From an uncultured Kordiimonas sp. (GTDB taxonomy: Bacteria > Pseudomonadota > Alphaproteobacteria > Sphingomonadales > Kordiimonadaceae): DNA of 64,000 nucleotides. The DNA lies in contig CANNEK010000002.1 of assembly GCA_947503625.1 (NCBI GenBank), forward strand, positions 248,001 to 312,000, given 5' to 3'. Shown here piece after piece: positions 59,737 through 64,000 of this stretch. Numbering within the stretch: position 1 is the first letter of the stretch; each line of letters opens with the position of its first letter. A program made the translations under genes and the position numbers. The notes beneath the pieces were generated by a model that saw only the letters and a list, made by a program, of their open reading frames with translations, was not told the DNA's origin and made no database searches.

Positions 59737-60036
59737 TTATATATCCCGTTCACTCAAAGGTATTTCAGACCCTTTAACGGCATTGATTGTCCTGAGAATG
59801 CGCTGTGCATTCTTTTTCGTTCCTGCAGAGAAAGTGCGCTCGGCACTTTTGGAACAATTCGCCAGCGACTGCGTGGACTGCAAGTGCGACGTCCGTGCCT
59901 GGTTCATGATTGCCAAAGCCTGCGCCGAGGCTGTCTGCTGCAAGGCACCGGCTTGCGCCATTGCAGGAGAAAATCCGACAATCACGACATCATCTGCTTG
60001 TGGGTCGCATGTCATCAGTTTTGCGCTTTTTGACAT
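59737..60036 (-). CDS. RebB-like R-body protein
   Basis: A 99-residue protein resembling RebB: GFSPAMAQAGALQQTASAQALAIMNQ, then a Gln/Ser/Ala-rich amphipathic helix. R-body proteins polymerise into long ribbons that roll and unroll, the killing-trait structures first described in Caedibacter. It is more divergent than the 60098 gene, with a basic C-terminal tail (RTFSAGTKKNAQRILRTI). A hairpin separates it from its upstream paralogue. Confidence 0.72.
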   Translation of the reverse strand: MSKSAKLMTCDPQADDVVIVGFSPAMAQAGALQQTASAQALAIMNQARTSHLQSTQSLANCSKSAERTFSAGTKKNAQRILRTINAVKGSEIPLSERDI

Positions 60037-60064
60037 GATTTAACTCCATGCGGTTCGGTCATAA

Positions 60065-60087
60065 GGAGGCGCCATGAAAGCGCCTCC
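60065..60087 (-). promoter_or_regulatory. GC-rich hairpin between two reb genes
   Basis: GGAGGCGC (60065-60072) and GCGCCTCC (60080-60087) form a perfect 8-bp stem with a 7-base loop in the 61-base gap. On the transcribed strand it is followed by TTATG, so it is at most a weak terminator. It may stabilise upstream mRNA or reduce downstream expression. Confidence 0.6.
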
Positions 60088-60097
60088 CTATATCAGA

Positions 60098-60373
60098 TCA
60101 GGCGCTGGCCTGCTGATTGATCATTGTCGCAATCGAAATTGCGTCAGACACAGTATCCACGCTATAAATCTGCATAACGCCCTGTGTTGTTGCAGCCTGC
60201 GCCAGAATATTCTGATTATTCTGCGCGTTCACCGCGTTTTCAATGCCAGCACCCGTCATGTGCCCCGCGGTTTGATAAAGCTGGCCCATTGCCATTGCAG
60301 GAGCTTCTGCAACGACCTTGACATTGGCCTGTGTTACTGCGTCAGTGACTTGATAGTTTACATGATCCGCCAT
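60098..60373 (-). CDS. RebB-family R-body protein
   Basis: A 91-residue protein and the clearest Reb homologue here. It shows the core pattern VTDAVTQANVKVVAEAPAMA, MGQLYQTAGHM, NAVNAQNNQNILAQAATTQG and QIYSVDT. Proteins of this type are the main structural subunits of R-bodies. ATG 60373 follows AAAGGAGATG, the strongest ribosome site in the operon, consistent with a high-copy structural role. Confidence 0.9.
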   Translation of the reverse strand: MADHVNYQVTDAVTQANVKVVAEAPAMAMGQLYQTAGHMTGAGIENAVNAQNNQNILAQAATTQGVMQIYSVDTVSDAISIATMINQQASA

Positions 60374-60417
60374 AATTCATCTCCTTTGGTTACGGACAAT
60401 ATTCATCAGGTGAAGGG

Positions 60418-61011
60418 CTAATCGTCGCCTTTGCCTTTCCTTCCTGAAGAATTCTTAATTAGCTGTTCCAGCCAGTATCCTTTGATCCCGCGTTTTCTGC
60501 TTTTGGCAAAAATTTTGCGGGACTTTTCCAACTCTTCGAGAATGTTCTCGGAGCCGGCCATCAGTTTTTCCTGGGTTTGAATTGTCTCTATCGCTGCCTT
60601 CTGCATGTCTTGAAGAGAAGGCACGGCTGCGCCCATCACACCGGTTGCGGTGGTGAAGTCGGGGGTCCCTTTTTCCGTGGTCTGTGAAGCTTCATCCGCT
60701 ATTTTTTTCAAGGCTTCCAGAAGGGGCATGATTGTCCCCATCACTTCGTCTACGACTTCTTTTTTCAGGCTTTCTATTTCTGACTTAACGCCAGCAGAAA
60801 TTTTATCTTCCAGCATATCTTCAGTGATTTTTTCAATTTGGGAAAAGGCCTCGGCTTTAAAGAGCTCGAGGTTTTCGGCATCAATTGTGGAGGCAATTTC
60901 ATCATTCATGTCCCCATTGTCTGGCGTTGGTGTTTCTTTGAGGCGCCCGGCAGGCTTTCTGTTGGCAGGCTGCCTCTTGACTGTTCTCTTTTTGGAAGGG
61001 GACTTGGTCAT
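60418..61011 (-). CDS. Coiled-coil protein of the R-body operon
   Basis: A 197-residue protein starting at ATG 61011 (ATG 61014 is adjacent; AGGGAG precedes). The N-terminus is very basic (SPSKKRTVKRQPANRKPAGR), the middle is an acidic alpha-helical heptad-like stretch (FSQIEKITEDMLEDKISAG to KIADEAS), and the C-terminus is again basic (KSRKRGIKGYW). No enzymatic motif. Nestled between reb genes, it may be an assembly factor or a scaffold, since R-body formation in Caedibacter needs accessory Reb proteins (inference). Confidence 0.75.
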   Translation of the reverse strand: MTKSPSKKRTVKRQPANRKPAGRLKETPTPDNGDMNDEIASTIDAENLELFKAEAFSQIEKITEDMLEDKISAGVKSEIESLKKEVVDEVMGTIMPLLEALKKIADEASQTTEKGTPDFTTATGVMGAAVPSLQDMQKAAIETIQTQEKLMAGSENILEELEKSRKIFAKSRKRGIKGYWLEQLIKNSSGRKGKGDD

Positions 61012-61021
61012 CATCTGCTCC

Positions 61022-61462
61022 CTAAAGCTTTGCAAATGCTTCGGCGCAAGCAGCGATGCTCACGCTAAAAGTGCCGGTCGCGGCCTGAGACGTTGCAACT
61101 GCGGTCAATAACTTCGTACCCTGCGGATTTTCCTCGGCAACCATCTCAAGGCCTTTTGCCGTAGCCGCTGTAAAGATGAGCTCCATGCCCTGCAGGTAAC
61201 TGCGCGCATCCTCACCCATCATGGAAACAGCCTGCTGAGTCGCCGCAGTTGAAAATGGCAGAACTTCGGGATCAAGCTGGGTATCAAGCCCGGCCGCGTT
61301 TACGTCGCCCAGAAACGTGTTCACATAGGTTGAAAATGTAATCTCCGATTCCGGCGCCGGTGCTGGTGCCGGTGCGCCAACCAGCTCCTCTCCTGCTGCC
61401 GGGTCATTGCCATTTTCCCGGGGGTCATTGTCGTCAGACTTGTTCCAATTGAAGAAAGACAT
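61022..61462 (-). CDS. RebB-like protein with Ala-Pro repeat
   Basis: A 146-residue protein. The N-terminal third is acidic with an Ala-Pro run (APAPAPAPES), and the C-terminal part (FSTAATQQAVSMMGEDARSY, GMELIFTAATAKGLEMVAE, AVATSQAATGTFSVS) has the alternating Ala/Ser/Gln helical pattern of RebB proteins. It starts 11 bases after the preceding reb gene and ends 10 bases before the coiled-coil gene. Assignment is by pattern and context. Confidence 0.65.
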   Translation of the reverse strand: MSFFNWNKSDDNDPRENGNDPAAGEELVGAPAPAPAPESEITFSTYVNTFLGDVNAAGLDTQLDPEVLPFSTAATQQAVSMMGEDARSYLQGMELIFTAATAKGLEMVAEENPQGTKLLTAVATSQAATGTFSVSIAACAEAFAKL

Positions 61463-61473
61463 ATTCGCGGTCC

Positions 61474-61761
61474 CTAACTATGAGGAGGAGGAGCAGGGGC
61501 CGGTGCAGGGGCCGGTGCGCTTGCCCCGCCACCCTGTCCGGCCTTTGTTATGGCCGTCACCGCGTTGGTCACTATTGGCGTGTTGAGCATGTTCAGATTA
61601 TGCTGTGTTGATGCCGCATTCTGCATGGTCATCGCATAAGCCTGGCCAACAGCCTGATAAAACATGCTCAATGCCACTGTTGGAGAACTGCCAATAACGG
61701 CTGAGGCGTTTTGTGTATTCGCACCCGTAATCAGGGGGTTCACTTCTTTTGGTTGCGTCAT
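61474..61761 (-). CDS. RebB-family R-body protein with Ala-Pro tail
   Basis: A 95-residue protein: SSPTVALSMFYQAVGQAYAM, NAASTQHNLNMLNTP and ITKAG form the RebB helical core. The tail GGGASAPAPAPAPAPPPHS is an Ala-Pro repeat also seen in the next protein, encoded by a short GGGGCCGGTGCA-like tandem repeat. ATG 61761 follows GGAG. It is the first clear structural reb gene of the operon. Confidence 0.85.
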   Translation of the reverse strand: MTQPKEVNPLITGANTQNASAVIGSSPTVALSMFYQAVGQAYAMTMQNAASTQHNLNMLNTPIVTNAVTAITKAGQGGGASAPAPAPAPAPPPHS

Positions 61762-61795
61762 ACCGTTCTCCAGTACCTAATTGATTTTGTGGCGC

Positions 61796-61814
61796 ACAGT
61801 CTTGGTAGGACTGT
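61796..61814 (-). promoter_or_regulatory. Short hairpin in the leader between first two operon genes
   Basis: ACAGTC (61796-61801) and GACTGT (61809-61814) pair across a 7-base loop, in the 70-base gap upstream of the 61474 reb gene. It may be an RNA-processing or attenuation point. Confidence 0.4.
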
Positions 61815-61831
61815 TTTCCGTCCTCTATGGG

Positions 61832-62329
61832 TTACAGATTGCTTTTACTGGTCTGGTCACTTGCCAAAAATGGGTATGGGTTCCCCACTAGTTTCTGATC
61901 GTTCCATAATTTGTCGATGAAACGCCTGTTGGCACCAAACTCGATCTGAGCCTGTGTTTTGGATTTTGTTTGTTCCAGAAAATCGATAATCGCGATCTTG
62001 CGAATGACATTGAAAACACCCCACGATGAAGGAATTTCGATGTGGGGCTCCGCACACGCAATATCCAGAATGCGCTCATAGGTGCGCGCATCGATTTCAC
62101 ATTTGATCTTGTCCGTAAACTTCTGCTTGTTCTTGGGTAGATAAATGCGCTTTCCGCTCAGGTGGTAACTGATTTTATATGCATCGGTGAAAGACACTTC
62201 GGTAGCAATCAGCGAAGTAAAGGAAGGCATGTGTGGTAAAATTTTTCCCGCATTTTCCTCGCTAAAAACAACGATTTCAGTGAACGACGGATGTGTCGGG
62301 TTTGGCAATCCGCGAAATAATTCTTCCAT
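61832..62329 (-). CDS. Hypothetical protein, first gene of the R-body operon
   Basis: A 165-residue soluble protein with ATG 62329 after GGGGAG. The C-terminal half is helical and ends SKTQAQIEFGANRRFIDKLW, which has the look of a helix-turn-helix (polar helix, Gly turn, basic recognition helix), but I cannot assign a family. Being promoter-proximal, it may be a regulator or chaperone of R-body synthesis (inference). Confidence 0.65.
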   Translation of the reverse strand: MEELFRGLPNPTHPSFTEIVVFSEENAGKILPHMPSFTSLIATEVSFTDAYKISYHLSGKRIYLPKNKQKFTDKIKCEIDARTYERILDIACAEPHIEIPSSWGVFNVIRKIAIIDFLEQTKSKTQAQIEFGANRRFIDKLWNDQKLVGNPYPFLASDQTSKSNL

Positions 62330-62396
62330 GGCGTTAACTCCCCATTGTCTGCGCCACCCATGTCAGGCAACTTGCAAATGCTCGTGTAAGGCGCGG

Positions 62397-62409
62397 TGGG
62401 AACTTCCCA
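62397..62409. repeat. Perfect palindrome in the operon leader
   Basis: TGGGAA-C-TTCCCA is a perfect dyad about 16-28 bases downstream of the predicted sigma-54 start point, where a repressor could block transcription. Inference from position. Confidence 0.4.
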
Positions 62410-62434
62410 TGTGCCAACACGTTCCTCGGAGAAA

Positions 62435-62451
62435 TTGCAGAACCCGTGCCA
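62435..62451 (-). promoter_or_regulatory. Predicted sigma-54 promoter of the R-body operon
   Basis: Read on the minus strand: TGGCAC (62451-62446), GGGTT, CTGCAA. The GG at -24 and GC at -12 are exactly ten bases apart, as required by RpoN; the only consensus mismatch is CTGC for TTGC. The start point should be near 62425, giving a 95-base leader before 62329. The gene for a sigma-54 activator lies at the far end of the locus. Confidence 0.8.
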
Positions 62452-62510
62452 CTTAATTTATATAATTAATTCAATAGTTTAATGATTTTTTAAGCTGATT
62501 TTTTACGTGT

Positions 62511-62534
62511 CCGACATGTCGGTCATGTCCCGAC
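62511..62534. promoter_or_regulatory. Candidate enhancer (UAS) array for the sigma-54 promoter
   Basis: CCGACATGTCGG (62511-62522) is a perfect 12-bp palindrome, and GTCGG-7-CCGAC (62518-62534) shares its right arm, giving three half-sites. They lie about 85-110 bases upstream of the predicted start, the classic distance for an enhancer-binding protein. The interval 62452-62505 is extremely AT-rich and could be the bend or IHF site. The remaining bases to 62776 show no gene. Confidence 0.6.
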
Positions 62535-62776
62535 ACTGTTCACGATGATGTGCAGGGCACCAGCGTACTGGTTCTGGATGGCCAATGATGACGAAGAGAT
62601 CAAAGCTATCATTCAAACACCAGGCACATAGGGAGCATTGTTTTCCTACCTGGCAAAACCGCAAACGAGCCGAAGTTCTTTCTAAACTTTGGTTTGTTGG
62701 CAGATTTATCCGTTGAGACGTTTGCGGACGGTGATATTGTTTGCCGAACCAAAAAAGGGCAAAAGGGGAACTCGTA

Positions 62777-64000
62777 ATGCATCGTCTCGTCAAATCTGCA
62801 TTTATAACATCGGCGCTGTTGGCTTCAGCAGCGTTAACTTTAGCACCGGTCCACGGCCAGTCAGATAATTCTGACGATCCGGAAGCCATGTCCAGCGCAA
62901 CGTTTTCCGCAATGAAAATGCGCAACATCGGACCAGCCTATATGTCTGGCCGAATAGCCGACATCGCCGTTGATCAGACGGATCCATCCACATGGTATGT
63001 CGCGGTGGGCTCCGGCGGCGTCTGGAAAACAGAAAACAACGGCACTACCTGGGCACCCATCTTCGACAAGCAGGCTGTTTATTCCACCGGCGATGTCACC
63101 ATAAGCCCAAGCAACCCGAACATCATCTGGGTCGGTACGGGCGAAAACAATGGTGGCCGGCATATCAGCTTCGGCGACGGCGTCTACAAATCCAATGATG
63201 GCGGCAAGACCTGGAAAAACATGGGGCTTGCCGAGTCAGAGCATATCTCGGACATCATTATCCACCCGACCGACCCTGACACCGTTTGGGTATCCTCGCA
63301 GGGCCCCCTTTGGACCAGCGGCGGCGAGCGCGGGCTCTATAAAACCACGGATGGCGGCGAGACATGGAACCAGGTTCTGGAAACCGATGAGTGGACTGGG
63401 GTCACGTCACTGGTGATGGACCCTCGCAATCCGGACAGGCTTTATGCTGCCACCTGGTCGCGCCAGCGCACCATCGCAGCCTATGTGGGCACAGGTCCCG
63501 GCGCAGGCATTTTCACCTCTGATGACGGCGGTGAGAGCTGGACCGAACTTGAAACCGGATTGCCGGACGGCAACATGGGCAAGATAGGCCTGGCAATTTC
63601 GCCGATGCAGCCTGATGTGGTGTATGCGGTCGTTGAGGTCGACAACCGCAAAGGCGGCCTCTACCGGTCAACAAACCGCGGCGCAAGCTGGACCAAAATG
63701 TCTGACGAAGTCAGCGGCGGCACAGGCCCTCACTATTACCAGGAAATGTTTGCGGACCAGCATCAATTTGACCGCATCTATCTGATGAGCAACTACAGCA
63801 AAGTCTCTAATGATGGCGGCAAAACCTGGGCCCCACTCGGCAACGACAAAAAGCATGTTGATGACCATGCTATGGCGTTTCACCCTACGGACCCTGACTT
63901 CGTTCTGGTGGGGTCGGATGGCGGCATCTACATGTCCCACGACCGGATGAAAAACTGGCAGTTCATCGACAACCTGCCGGTGTCACAATTCTATAAGGTC
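62777..64000 (+). CDS. Secreted BNR/sortilin-like beta-propeller protein (3' end outside window)
   Basis: An open frame of 408 codons from ATG 62777 to the window edge, with no stop, preceded by AGGGGAA. The signal peptide is SAFITSALLASAALTLAPVHG. The mature part has repeated BNR/Asp-box units (TENNGTTW, SNDGGKTW, TTDGGETW, SDDGGESW, SNDGGKTW), typical of VPS10/sortilin-like or glycosidase-like propellers, often over 1000 residues long. Function is unknown; secreted in the periplasm or outside. Divergent from the R-body operon. Confidence 0.9.
   Translation, partial: MHRLVKSAFITSALLASAALTLAPVHGQSDNSDDPEAMSSATFSAMKMRNIGPAYMSGRIADIAVDQTDPSTWYVAVGSGGVWKTENNGTTWAPIFDKQAVYSTGDVTISPSNPNIIWVGTGENNGGRHISFGDGVYKSNDGGKTWKNMGLAESEHISDIIIHPTDPDTVWVSSQGPLWTSGGERGLYKTTDGGETWNQVLETDEWTGVTSLVMDPRNPDRLYAATWSRQRTIAAYVGTGPGAGIFTSDDGGESWTELETGLPDGNMGKIGLAISPMQPDVVYAVVEVDNRKGGLYRSTNRGASWTKMSDEVSGGTGPHYYQEMFADQHQFDRIYLMSNYSKVSNDGGKTWAPLGNDKKHVDDHAMAFHPTDPDFVLVGSDGGIYMSHDRMKNWQFIDNLPVSQFYKV

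Noticed and set aside
61496-61520. GC-rich tandem repeat as a CRISPR or mobile repeat
   Set aside because: It is the coding repeat for the Ala-Pro tail of a reb protein, too short and in frame.
62411-62416. Second TGGCAC on the minus strand near the reb promoter
   Set aside because: The bases where the -12 element should be read AAGTT, without the required GC, so it is not a second sigma-54 promoter.

Overview
The window is chromosomal DNA of an alphaproteobacterium. The blocks dut-coaBC-ubiB-ubiE facing mutM, and enoyl-CoA hydratase-rpsT-dnaA-dnaN-recF-gyrB, are typical of that class. A CycM-like membrane-anchored cytochrome c and a mutM zinc finger of Cx4C type agree. Moderate GC and the secreted amidohydrolase and BNR-repeat proteins suggest a marine Kordiimonadales, Sneathiellales or Rhodospirillales relative; that finer placement is inference.

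Layout. 1-9.3 kb: ferredoxin tail, leucyl aminopeptidase with MarR and NlpC/P60 genes, a three-gene membrane operon (DUF2157, DUF4401, GDYXXLXY), cytochrome c, prephenate dehydratase, a solute-binding protein and an amino-acid racemase. 9.3-15.7 kb (minus strand): DsrE-like protein, MoeB/ThiF enzyme, cytochrome c'-like protein, dut, coaBC, DoxX, ubiB, ubiE. 15.8-26.1 kb (plus strand): mutM, a small secreted protein, enoyl-CoA hydratase, rpsT, dnaA, dnaN, recF, gyrB and an unknown gene. 26-33.9 kb: metabolic and regulatory genes (MAPEG, VOC, AraC, YHS, SRPBCC, LysR/pirin pair, KefB/C-type antiporter). 33.9-45.5 kb (minus strand): two paralogous beta-propeller/amidohydrolases, then a steroid-reductase-like enzyme, thiolase and carotenoid oxygenase next to an unusual duplicated HxlR regulator. 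45.8-53.6 kb: TamB/TamA and a porin. 53.7-62.5 kb: an R-body (refractile body) locus with its own regulators. 62.8 kb to the end: a truncated BNR/sortilin-like secreted protein.

The most interesting region is 53.7-62.5 kb. A minus-strand operon holds four RebB-type or RebB-like small proteins, a coiled-coil protein, a leading gene of unknown function and, at its distal end, a 505-residue protein carrying the HAE and PCxxC motif pair of the cytidine-deaminase fold. A near-consensus sigma-54 promoter lies upstream (62435-62451), preceded by an AT-rich tract and a CCGAC/GTCGG dyad array where an enhancer site would be expected. Facing the operon are an FHA-domain sigma-54 activator and, divergently, a Ser/Thr kinase with TPR repeats and a small unknown partner. 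The simplest reading is a phosphorylation-controlled, sigma-54-dependent R-body system that may carry an enzymatic cargo. The gene families and promoter elements are read from sequence; the wiring and the toxin role are inference.

No tRNA, rRNA, insertion sequence or CRISPR array was recognised. All elements were read by eye without database searches.
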